The position numbers and the translations under genes are program-made. From Ruminococcaceae bacterium UBA3329 (GTDB taxonomy: Bacteria; Bacillota; Clostridia; Oscillospirales; Acutalibacteraceae): DNA of 9,502 nucleotides. Where the stretch lies: assembly GCA_002361875.1 (NCBI GenBank), contig DERX01000064.1, forward strand, positions 1-9,502, written 5' to 3'. The notes beneath the pieces were generated by a model. The model did no database searches. It was not told where the DNA came from and saw nothing but the letters and a program-made list of their open reading frames with translations. Below are positions 1 through 6,918 of the stretch, one piece after another. Each line of letters opens with the position of its first letter. Positions within the stretch are counted from its first letter, which is position 1.

Positions 1-66
1 AAGGGATTCGAACCCCCGACCTTTTGGTTCGTAGCCAAACACTCTATCCAGCTGAGCTACCGGCGC
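1..66 (-). tRNA. tRNA-Arg (anticodon ACG), 3' end cut by window edge
   Basis: Read on the minus strand, the sequence begins at base 66 with acceptor strand GCGCCGG. It continues with the D arm (GCTCAGCTGGATAGAGT), an anticodon stem TTTGG/CCAAA closing the 7-base loop CTACGAA, and a T arm with loop TTCGAAT. The loop gives anticodon ACG, so it decodes CGN arginine codons (A34 is normally edited to inosine). The window starts inside the tRNA, so the 3' acceptor strand, the discriminator base and any encoded CCA are missing. Two of the T-stem pairs would be G-U. The gene diverges from nadB and has its own promoter. Confidence 0.93.
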
Positions 67-86
67 ATTTGCTTTATTGCTCGAAT

Positions 87-115
87 ATGATACCACTTGC
101 AACTTAGTTTGTCAA
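87..115 (-). promoter_or_regulatory. Promoter of tRNA-Arg
   Basis: On the minus strand, a perfect -35 hexamer TTGACA (115 to 110) is followed by a 17-base spacer and TATCAT (92 to 87), a 5/6 match to the sigma-A -10. Transcription would start near base 80, about 14 bases before the mature tRNA 5' end. This is a typical arrangement for a strong stable-RNA promoter. Confidence 0.85.
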
Positions 116-161
116 CTGTTTTCGGTAAAAAAACTGTGGAGATATTTTAAATATTTTATCA

Positions 162-199
162 AAAGGTCTGTTAATTTCCGTAAAGGTGTGTTATTATAT
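162..199 (+). promoter_or_regulatory. Candidate nadB promoter with direct-repeat operator
   Basis: Two copies of a 12-base word, AAAGGTCTGTTA (162-173) and AAAGGTGTGTTA (182-193), differ at one position and lie exactly 20 bases apart, about two helical turns. The second copy runs into an AT-rich -10-like stretch (TATTAT at 192-197, or TTATAT at 194-199). At the expected distance upstream, the -35 region is poor (TGTTAA, 169-174), as in regulated promoters. Repression of NAD synthesis genes by a niacin-sensing regulator such as NiaR is common in Firmicutes. Calling this a NiaR site is inference; I cannot match it to a known motif here. Confidence 0.4.
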
Positions 200-230
200 C
201 ATTCGTGAAAATTTAACTTTTCTGCATTTG

Positions 231-236
231 AAAGGA
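231..236 (+). promoter_or_regulatory. Shine-Dalgarno of nadB, decides the start
   Basis: AAAGGA ends at 236. The first in-frame ATG (238) follows after a single base, too close for normal initiation. The second ATG (247) follows after 10 bases, which is workable. The start of nadB is therefore placed at 247. Confidence 0.65.
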
Positions 237-246
237 AATGAACGAA

Positions 247-1713
247 ATGCAAAAGAAATGCGATGTATTGATAGTCGGCTGCGGAGCCGCAGGGCTTTAT
301 ACATCTCTTTGTCTTCCCGAAAGCGTCAATGTTATTATGCTTTCAAAAAGAAACAATACTTTGTCGAACAGCTCATTGGCGCAGGGCGGCGTTGCGGCAG
401 TATTAAGCTTTGAGAATGACAGCTTCGACCTTCACATTGAGGACACAATGATTGCGGGTCAGCGTGCAAATGACATTGAGGCTGTGACAACGCTTGTAGA
501 GGAAGGTCCTGACCAAGTCCGCAAAATTATGGAATACGGTGTTGATTTTGATAAAAATGAGGACGGCACTTTGCAAAAAACGCTTGAGGGCGGTCATTGC
601 AGAAGAAGAATTGTGCATCATAAGGACACAACGGGCGCCGAAATCGTCAATAAGCTTTTGGAAGAGGTAAAACGGCGTAAAAACATTACGCTTATTGAAA
701 ATTCACAGGTATTTAAGCTCACAAGAGTAAAAAACGGAATCTGTGCAAATGTTTTAACGGGCGGCGGTCAGGATGAATATTTTGCATCTTATTGCGTGCT
801 TGCAACAGGGGGCATCGGCAGAGTTTACAAATATACAACGAACCCTGTTGTTGCAACGGGCGACGGCATCCGTTTAGCTTATGAAATCGGCGCAAATATT
901 AAAAATTTAAGCTATGTTCAGTTTCACCCGACTGCGTTTAATTCATCCGATAACGAGCAGTTCCTTATCAGCGAGGCGGTAAGAGGCGAGGGCGCATATC
1001 TTCTTAACTGCAAGAAAGAACGCTTTATGCACCGTTATGACGAAAGGCTGGAGCTCGCTCCCCGTGACGTTGTTTCAAAGTCCATTATTATTGAGTCAAG
1101 GCGGACAGGCAGTAACAATTTTTATCTTGACATTACGCATAGGGACAGTGATTATCTTCACAAACGCTTCCCGGGTATTTACGAGGGCTGTTTAAAATAC
1201 AATGTGGATATTACCAAAGACCTTATTCCGATTTTCCCGTGTCAGCACTATCTTATGGGCGGAATTGAGGTTGACCTTAACTCTCAAACAACCGTAAACA
1301 GGCTGTACGCTGTGGGTGAATGTTCAAACACGGGCGTGCACGGCAAAAACAGGCTTGCAAGCAATTCGCTTTTAGAGGCACTTGTATTCGGCAGACGCTG
1401 TGCTTTAGATATTGAACGCAGAATTTCGTCTGGCAATCCCGAGGTGCAAATGGGCGGGAATTACGAATGCGACCTTGACGGCGCACCGCTTATGAAAGGC
1501 GTTTGCACTGAAATACGCAATATTATGCAGAGGTCTTATTTTGTAATGCCCGCTAATGAAGATGTTGTTCGTATGGGCTTTAAGCGTGTGGGCGAAATTC
1601 TTAACCGTCTTAAAAACGGTAAATTTAAAATTACGGCCGATTACTGCGAGGCGTTAAGTCTGTCAACGGTAGCTTATATAATTTTACGGGAGGTCAGCGA
1701 CAGTGATGCTTAA
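247..1713 (+). CDS. nadB: L-aspartate oxidase (NadB)
   Basis: A cytosolic FAD flavoenzyme that oxidises L-aspartate to iminoaspartate, the first step of de novo NAD synthesis; NadA then makes quinolinate. With the start at 247 it has 488 residues. Visible features are the FAD-binding GCGAAG glycine motif (G11 to G16), SLAQGGVAAV, the EGGHCRRRIVHHKDTTG segment, ATGGIGRVY and GEGAYL. The active-site set known from the succinate dehydrogenase/aspartate oxidase family is present: H227 (QFHPT), R273 (PRDVVS), H334 (CQHYLMGG) and R369 (NRLASNS), within the NadB-typical GVHGKNRLASNSLLEAL. At 488 residues it is shorter than the E. coli enzyme (540), mainly in the C-terminal helical region. It is the first gene of the run and overlaps nadC. 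An ATG at 238 would add three residues but sits against the Shine-Dalgarno sequence. The conserved SNSLLE region argues for NadB rather than SdhA or FrdA. Confidence 0.96.
   Translation: MQKKCDVLIVGCGAAGLYTSLCLPESVNVIMLSKRNNTLSNSSLAQGGVAAVLSFENDSFDLHIEDTMIAGQRANDIEAVTTLVEEGPDQVRKIMEYGVDFDKNEDGTLQKTLEGGHCRRRIVHHKDTTGAEIVNKLLEEVKRRKNITLIENSQVFKLTRVKNGICANVLTGGGQDEYFASYCVLATGGIGRVYKYTTNPVVATGDGIRLAYEIGANIKNLSYVQFHPTAFNSSDNEQFLISEAVRGEGAYLLNCKKERFMHRYDERLELAPRDVVSKSIIIESRRTGSNNFYLDITHRDSDYLHKRFPGIYEGCLKYNVDITKDLIPIFPCQHYLMGGIEVDLNSQTTVNRLYAVGECSNTGVHGKNRLASNSLLEALVFGRRCALDIERRISSGNPEVQMGGNYECDLDGAPLMKGVCTEIRNIMQRSYFVMPANEDVVRMGFKRVGEILNRLKNGKFKITADYCEALSLSTVAYIILREVSDSDA
1688..1694 (+). promoter_or_regulatory. 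Shine-Dalgarno of nadC inside nadB
   Basis: GGGAGGT lies within the last codons of nadB. It is 8 bases before a GTG (1703) and 11 before the adjacent in-frame ATG (1706), so either codon could initiate. The placement inside nadB points to translational coupling of the two NAD-pathway enzymes. Confidence 0.7.
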
Positions 1714-2539
1714 TAAATTTTATATAGATTCTCTCATTAAAACAGCGATTGAAGAGGATATAAATTACATTGATGTTTCAGCGGATTTGCTTATTCCTGA
1801 AAATCAGCGCAATGACTCTTATTTTGTTTCAAAGGATGACGGAATCCTTTGCGGTCTTGATTGCGCAATGCGTGTTTTTATATTGCTTGACGACACATTC
1901 ACATTCACGGCATACAAAAAAGACGGCGATGAAATTAAAAAAGGCGACATAATAGTCGAGTTTAACGGCAAGACAAGAGAGCTTTTAAAGGGTGAGCGCA
2001 CAGCGCTTAATATTATTCAGCATATGTCGGGAATTGCGACCGCAACGCACAGGGCGGTTGAACTTTGCAAGGGCACAAAAGCAAGTGTTGCAGATACAAG
2101 AAAAACCTTGCCGGGACTTCGTGCTTTGCAGAAGTATGCAGTAGCGTGCGGCGGAGGAAAAAATCACCGCTTTAATTTGTCTGACGGAGCAATGTTAAAG
2201 GACAACCATATTGATGCAGGCGGCGGAATAATCTCTGCGGTTAAAATTCTCCGTTCAAAGCTTGGTCATATGGTAAAAATCGAGGTCGAAACAAGAAATT
2301 TTGACGAGGTTCGTGATGCAGTGACAGCGGGCGCAGATGTTATTATGCTTGACAATATGAACTGTGAGCAAATGGCGGAAGCTGTTAGAATTATAGACGG
2401 TAAGGCTACTTCTGAGGCGTCGGGAAATATAACTCTCGAAAATATTGCTGAGGTTGCAAAAACAGGCGTTGACATCATTTCCCTCGGAGCACTTACCCAT
2501 TCAGTCAAAGCGTTTGACATATCAATGAAAATGAAATAA
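1706..2539 (+). CDS. nadC: Nicotinate-nucleotide pyrophosphorylase, carboxylating (quinolinate phosphoribosyltransferase, NadC)
   Basis: This enzyme converts quinolinate and PRPP to nicotinate mononucleotide, CO2 and pyrophosphate, the committing step into NAD. It has 277 residues from the ATG, the usual family length. Family motifs appear in order: ERTALNIIQHMSGIAT in the N-terminal domain, DTRKTLPGLR (D130-R132-K133), NHRFNLSDGAMLKDNH (H154, R155, K165, H168), EVETR, IMLDN (D216) and EASGNITLENI, then the C-terminal SLGALTHSVKAFDIS. These include the basic residues that bind the carboxylates and the PRPP phosphates. The start overlaps the end of nadB, and folC begins five bases after the stop. 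A GTG three bases upstream (1703) has slightly better ribosome-site spacing and would add one residue. The PRPP it needs could come from the convergent prs gene nearby. Confidence 0.97.
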   Translation: MLNKFYIDSLIKTAIEEDINYIDVSADLLIPENQRNDSYFVSKDDGILCGLDCAMRVFILLDDTFTFTAYKKDGDEIKKGDIIVEFNGKTRELLKGERTALNIIQHMSGIATATHRAVELCKGTKASVADTRKTLPGLRALQKYAVACGGGKNHRFNLSDGAMLKDNHIDAGGGIISAVKILRSKLGHMVKIEVETRNFDEVRDAVTAGADVIMLDNMNCEQMAEAVRIIDGKATSEASGNITLENIAEVAKTGVDIISLGALTHSVKAFDISMKMK

Positions 2540-2544
2540 GGACT

Positions 2545-3786
2545 ATGAATTATAAAGAATCGGTTGAATACATACATTCTCTTTTGCAGTTCGGAATAAA
2601 GCCGGGGCTCGAGCGTATTTCGATGCTTCTCTCGGCTCTCGGCAATCCGCAGGACAAAATTAAAACAGTGCATATTGCAGGCACAAACGGCAAAGGCTCA
2701 ACGTCAACGCATATTGCAAATATTTTGAGCGCCGCAGGGCATAAAACAGGGCTTTATACTTCGCCTTATGTTCTTTCGTTTTGTGAGCGAATACAAATTG
2801 ACGGTGAAAACATTCCCGAAAAACGCCTTGCAGATGCTGTAACTAAAGTGCGGGCTGAAATTGAGAAATTAAACCAAAACGGTATTGTGATTACAGAGTT
2901 TGAGGCAATTACCGCGGCGGCGTTTCTTTATTTTTATGAAGCAGGGTGCGAATTTGCGGTAATTGAGGTAGGCCTGGGCGGCAGATTTGACGCGACAAAT
3001 GTGTTAAAATCCCCGAGGGCGTGCGTTATAACATCAATTTCTCTTGACCATACCAAAATATTGGGTGACACGCTCCCGCAAATTGCATTTGAAAAATGCG
3101 GGATAATCAAAAACAGCGTGCCCGTCGTTACCTCTGAAAATCAAAATAATGATGTTTTGAGTGTAATCAAGAAAACGGTGAGAGATAAAAATTGCAAGCT
3201 GACGGTTACAAATCCGAAAAATGCAAGGGTTGTAAGCGATAAATTGGGCGAAACCGTTTTTGAATATGACGGAGAAAGCTACACCTTGCACCTTTGCGGC
3301 GAGCATCAAATTGAAAATGCGGTAAATGCAATCGAAACTGCAAAGCTTCTCGGAATTAACGAGGATTTCATAAAAATCGGCATTTCAAAAACCGAAATGC
3401 TCGCCCGTATGGAGATTATCGGCAAAGAGCCTTTAATTATTCGTGACGGGGGTCATAATGAAGGCTGTGCAAAAGCTTTGCGGGATTTTATTTTACGGTA
3501 CAAAATTAAAAATATTAAAATGCTGGTCGGAATGATGGCTGATAAGGACACAGAAAAGTATTTAGAGCTTGTTTGCCCCTTGTGTGACAGCGTAACCGTT
3601 TGCACGCCGTCAAACCCGAGGGCAGAAAGTGCGGAAAATTTGCTCGTTTCCGCAAAAAAATACTGCAAAAATTCATTTGCGGTAAGCGACCCGAAAAAGG
3701 CTTACGGTGAGGTTTTGAAATCGGCAAATAAAAGTGACACCGTGCTCTTGTGCGGTTCGTTCTATTTAATGAGCGATATTTTTTAG
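2545..3786 (+). CDS. folC: Folylpolyglutamate synthase / dihydrofolate synthase (FolC)
   Basis: A cytosolic ATP-dependent ligase of the Mur-ligase superfamily that adds glutamate to folates and, in bifunctional forms, to dihydropteroate. It has 413 residues, a normal family length. The N-terminal YIHSLLQFGIKPGLERI is typical of Firmicute FolC. The P-loop is GTNGKGS (46-52), followed by YTSPYVLSFCERI, the FolC signature EVGLGGRFDATN, and SLDHTKILGDTLPQIAFEKCGIIK, whose lysine region helps organise the metal and acyl-phosphate site. The C-terminal domain carries GEHQIENA, DGGHNEG (D301-H304-N305) and LLCGSFYLM. Two usual motifs differ: the HNP triad reads HNE, and the W-x-G-R-M-E segment reads LARME. 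The Shine-Dalgarno AAGGA overlaps the nadC stop and is only two bases from the ATG, so coupled translation is likely. Whether it has one or both activities cannot be read from the sequence. Confidence 0.94.
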   Translation: MNYKESVEYIHSLLQFGIKPGLERISMLLSALGNPQDKIKTVHIAGTNGKGSTSTHIANILSAAGHKTGLYTSPYVLSFCERIQIDGENIPEKRLADAVTKVRAEIEKLNQNGIVITEFEAITAAAFLYFYEAGCEFAVIEVGLGGRFDATNVLKSPRACVITSISLDHTKILGDTLPQIAFEKCGIIKNSVPVVTSENQNNDVLSVIKKTVRDKNCKLTVTNPKNARVVSDKLGETVFEYDGESYTLHLCGEHQIENAVNAIETAKLLGINEDFIKIGISKTEMLARMEIIGKEPLIIRDGGHNEGCAKALRDFILRYKIKNIKMLVGMMADKDTEKYLELVCPLCDSVTVCTPSNPRAESAENLLVSAKKYCKNSFAVSDPKKAYGEVLKSANKSDTVLLCGSFYLMSDIF

Positions 3787-3789
3787 GCG

Positions 3790-3795
3790 AAAGGA
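3790..3795 (+). promoter_or_regulatory. Shine-Dalgarno of the alpha-mannosidase gene, decides the start
   Basis: AAAGGA sits 8 bases before the ATG at 3804. This supports that start over an in-frame ATG at 3750, which lies inside folC, has no such signal and would add 18 unconserved-looking residues. Confidence 0.85.
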
Positions 3796-3803
3796 CTTTC
3801 AAG

Positions 3804-6800
3804 ATGAAGGATTTTATTGAGGACAGAATTAAAGTCTTTTTAGAGGAAACTGAACGCTTAATTGTGAAAAAAAGTATTCCTCAAAACGGCTTTTTATATA
3901 AAGAATGTGATTACAAAAAGGGTAACGATTTACCCCGGATTGACGGCACATTCCGAGAGTTTGTAACATACAAAGACCGCTGGGCAGGGGAGTGTGACAA
4001 GCACGCTTGGTTCTACAAAAAAGTTACTGTTCCCGAGGAGTTTTCAGAGGGCGAGGCGGAGCTTTCAATAGCGTCGGACGCAACCGTCGGCTGGGCAGAT
4101 GTTAACCCGCAGTTTATAGCCTATGTTAACGGAAAGCTCGTGCAGGGCATCGACAAAAACCACCGTGAAATATTCTTGGACGGCGCAGGTACTTATGAAA
4201 TTTACCTTTACGCTTACACGGGCAGTGTTTTCCCCGAACACGTTGACTTTATCGCAACGCTCCGTTTAGTTGATAAAAAAATAAAAAAGCTATATTACGA
4301 TTTGAAAGTACCCTTTGAAATACTTGAATTTGAGGATGAGAATTCAAGAAACTATTTTGAAATAAAAAAGCATATCAACAATGCAATTAACCTTATTGAT
4401 ATGCGAGTGCCTTATTCAGAGGAGTTTTATGCGTCAATTGATAGGGCGGAAGAGTACATTCAGAATGGATTTTACGGCAAATACTGCCGTGAGGGTGAAA
4501 TTCACGCAATTTGCATAGGTCATACTCATATTGACGTTGCGTGGGAGTGGACGCTTGCACAGACAAGAGAGAAAACTCTGCGCTCATTCTCAACTGTTCT
4601 GGCTCTTATGAAAAAATATCCCGAATACAAATTTATGTCGAGTCAGCCCCAACTTTACAAATTCCTTGCAGAAGAAAGCCCCGAGCTTTACGAAGAGGTA
4701 AAGGAAATGGTAAAGCAGGGCAGGTGGGAAGTTGAAGGCGGAATGTGGGTCGAAGCGGACTGCAATCTTTCTTCAGGCGAAAGCCTTGTCCGTCAGTTCC
4801 TTTACGGCAAACGCTTTATGAAAAAGGAATTCGGCGTTGAAAGCAAAGTCCTTTGGCTCCCCGATGTTTTCGGCTATTCAGCGGCGCTTCCGCAGATTAT
4901 GAACAAATGCGGTATCGACAAGTTTATTACCTCAAAAATCGGCTGGAATGAAAGCAATAAAATGCCTTATGATGCATTTATCTGGCACGGAATTGACAAC
5001 ACGCCTGTGTTTACATATTTTATGACTGCGCAGGATAAGCACAGAGGAAAAGAGCCTGCGACAAATGTTACATATAACGCAAAGCTCAATGCAAATCAAT
5101 TGCGTGGCGCTTATGACCGTTTCCAGCAAAAAGAGCTTTATGACGATGTTTTAATCACATTCGGTCACGGTGACGGCGGCGGCGGACCTACCGTCAAAGA
5201 CCTTGAAATGTATGAGCGCCTTAAAAAGGGAATCCCCGGAACGTCAACCGCCGTTATGGGTTATGCGGGCGATTTCCTCCAAGATGTCAAGACAAAGACT
5301 GAAAACAATCCTCATATGCCTCATTGGAACGGCGAGCTTTACCTTGAATTTCACAGGGGTACATACACTTCTCAGGCGAAAAATAAAAGATATAACCGCA
5401 AAAGTGAATTTATGTTTGAGAATGCGGAAACGCTGTCGCTTATAAATGAGTATTTGACGGGTGCGGTTTATCCGAAAGAGAAAATGCAGGCGGCTTGGGA
5501 AACAATTCTTTTAAATCAGTTCCACGACATTATCCCCGGCTCGTCAATTCGTGAGGTTTATGAGGTTTCCCACGCACAGTATGAAGAAATTCAGAAAACG
5601 GGCAGTGAAATTATAAACTCTGCCGAGCAAAATATTGCAGACGGCGTTTGCGCAGATGAGGGATATGTAGTTTTCAATCCCAATTCCTTTGCATCTTCCT
5701 CTGCCGTTAAAACTGACGACGGCTACATCTTTGCCGAGAATATCCCTGCAAAGGGCTACAAGGTAATTGTGCCTGAAAAGGTACAGTCAACCGTTCAGCT
5801 TTCCGACAGTGTAATTGAAAATAAATTTTACAAATTAACTCTTGATGAAAACGGCAATTTCTCTTCGATTTTTGATAAGACTAACAACCGTGAGGTGTTA
5901 AAAAACGGCGAAAAGGGCAATGTTTTCACAGTTTATGAGGATTATCCGAGAGAGTATGACAACTGGGAAATCAGCAGTTATTACACCGAAAAGCATTGGG
6001 ACATTACAGCGCTTGACAGCATAGAGAAAGTTTACGAGGGCGAAAGGTCAGGTCTTAAACTTACAAGAACCTATAACAACAGCAAGATTGTTCAGACGAT
6101 TTTTGTCTATGAACACCTTGACAGAATTGATTTTGACACATTTATTGATTGGAAAGAGTCGCACCTTGTGCTTAAAACCAAATTCCCCGTAGATGTAAAT
6201 GCAAATAAAGCGACTTATGACATTCAGTTCGGCTCAGTAGAACGCCCGACGCATAAGAATACAAGCTGGGACGCCGCTCGCTTTGAGGTCTGCGCCCATA
6301 AATACTGCGACATTTCGGAGTACGGTTACGGAGTTTCACTGCTCAATGACTGCAAGTACGGCCATGCGATTCACGACGGGGTTATGAGCCTTACGCTTCT
6401 TAAGTGCGGCACATTCCCCGACCCGACAGCCGACAAATGCGAGCATAGGTTTACGTATTCTTTGTGCCCACATTCGGGCGATTACAGAGAGGCAGGCATC
6501 ATTCAAAAGGCTTATGAGCTGAATGTGCCTATGACAGCGGTTAAGGTCAGCGAGAATAAAGGCACACTTCCGTGTGAATATTCACTTTTGACGGTTGATA
6601 AAGAGAATGTTATTTTTGAAACGGCGAAAAAGGCAGAGGACGGCGACGACATTATTCTTCGCGGATACGAGTGCTTTAATAAGCGTACCGATGTTACACT
6701 AACGCTCGGCGTGCCTGTAAATAGAGCATATATTTGCGATATGCTCGAAAATGAGGAAACCGAAATCCCTGTAATTGACAGCAAAATTTCCCTTACCTTC

Positions 6801-6839
6801 AAACCGTTTGAGATAATTACGGTGAAATTAAAAAAATAA
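3804..6839 (+). CDS. Cytosolic alpha-mannosidase, glycoside hydrolase family 38 (Ams1/MAN2C1 type)
   Basis: A zinc-dependent retaining glycosidase that removes terminal alpha-linked mannose. It has 1011 residues, the size of the Ams1/MAN2C1-like cytosolic branch. There is no signal peptide or membrane segment, so it acts in the cytoplasm on imported sugars or oligosaccharides. An N-terminal region of about 235 residues precedes the catalytic domain. GHTHIDVAWEW gives zinc ligands H242 and D244, WLPDVFGYS gives the nucleophile and ligand D354, and NQFHDIIPGSSI gives the ligand H574. Also visible are SSQPQLYKF, EGGMWVEADCNLSSGES and GHGDGGGGPT (H455), which are characteristic of the group. The middle helical and C-terminal beta-rich domains follow to the end. 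It is the last gene of the run, 17 bases after folC and just before a strong terminator. No transporter or other glycosidase adjoins it, so its natural substrate is unknown. Confidence 0.95.
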   Translation: MKDFIEDRIKVFLEETERLIVKKSIPQNGFLYKECDYKKGNDLPRIDGTFREFVTYKDRWAGECDKHAWFYKKVTVPEEFSEGEAELSIASDATVGWADVNPQFIAYVNGKLVQGIDKNHREIFLDGAGTYEIYLYAYTGSVFPEHVDFIATLRLVDKKIKKLYYDLKVPFEILEFEDENSRNYFEIKKHINNAINLIDMRVPYSEEFYASIDRAEEYIQNGFYGKYCREGEIHAICIGHTHIDVAWEWTLAQTREKTLRSFSTVLALMKKYPEYKFMSSQPQLYKFLAEESPELYEEVKEMVKQGRWEVEGGMWVEADCNLSSGESLVRQFLYGKRFMKKEFGVESKVLWLPDVFGYSAALPQIMNKCGIDKFITSKIGWNESNKMPYDAFIWHGIDNTPVFTYFMTAQDKHRGKEPATNVTYNAKLNANQLRGAYDRFQQKELYDDVLITFGHGDGGGGPTVKDLEMYERLKKGIPGTSTAVMGYAGDFLQDVKTKTENNPHMPHWNGELYLEFHRGTYTSQAKNKRYNRKSEFMFENAETLSLINEYLTGAVYPKEKMQAAWETILLNQFHDIIPGSSIREVYEVSHAQYEEIQKTGSEIINSAEQNIADGVCADEGYVVFNPNSFASSSAVKTDDGYIFAENIPAKGYKVIVPEKVQSTVQLSDSVIENKFYKLTLDENGNFSSIFDKTNNREVLKNGEKGNVFTVYEDYPREYDNWEISSYYTEKHWDITALDSIEKVYEGERSGLKLTRTYNNSKIVQTIFVYEHLDRIDFDTFIDWKESHLVLKTKFPVDVNANKATYDIQFGSVERPTHKNTSWDAARFEVCAHKYCDISEYGYGVSLLNDCKYGHAIHDGVMSLTLLKCGTFPDPTADKCEHRFTYSLCPHSGDYREAGIIQKAYELNVPMTAVKVSENKGTLPCEYSLLTVDKENVIFETAKKAEDGDDIILRGYECFNKRTDVTLTLGVPVNRAYICDMLENEETEIPVIDSKISLTFKPFEIITVKLKK

Positions 6840-6854
6840 AATCCAATATATAAC

Positions 6855-6900
6855 AAAAACCGCCGATGAATTGTTCAAACTCATCGGCGGTAACTTTTTT
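6855..6900. terminator. Bidirectional intrinsic terminator
   Basis: An 11-bp perfect stem, ACCGCCGATGA (6859-6869) with TCATCGGCGGT (6881-6891), encloses an 11-base loop. On the plus strand it is followed by TTTTTT (6895-6900). On the minus strand it is followed by TTTTTG (6859 to 6854). It therefore can end transcription both from the nadB-to-mannosidase run and from prs, which converge here. Confidence 0.92.
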
Positions 6901-6918
6901 ATTTAATTTTCGTTTTAA

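Noticed and set aside
1..66. tRNA-Arg as an integration site of a mobile element
   Set aside because: The tRNA 3' end is outside the window, and no integrase or repeat of tRNA sequence is present inside it.
279..292. Perfect palindrome CTGCGG-AG-CCGCAG near the 5' end of nadB
   Set aside because: It encodes the invariant Gly-x-Gly FAD motif, has a loop of only two bases, and no T-run or regulatory context follows.
2266..2673. Open frame of 135 codons on the minus strand across the nadC/folC junction
   Set aside because: It is antisense to two well-conserved genes, has no ribosome site, and its translation shows no recognisable domain.
6512..6856. Open frame of 114 codons on the minus strand opposite the mannosidase 3' end
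   Set aside because: It is antisense to conserved coding sequence and would begin inside the spacer just before the terminator stem without a ribosome site, so it is a shadow of the real gene.
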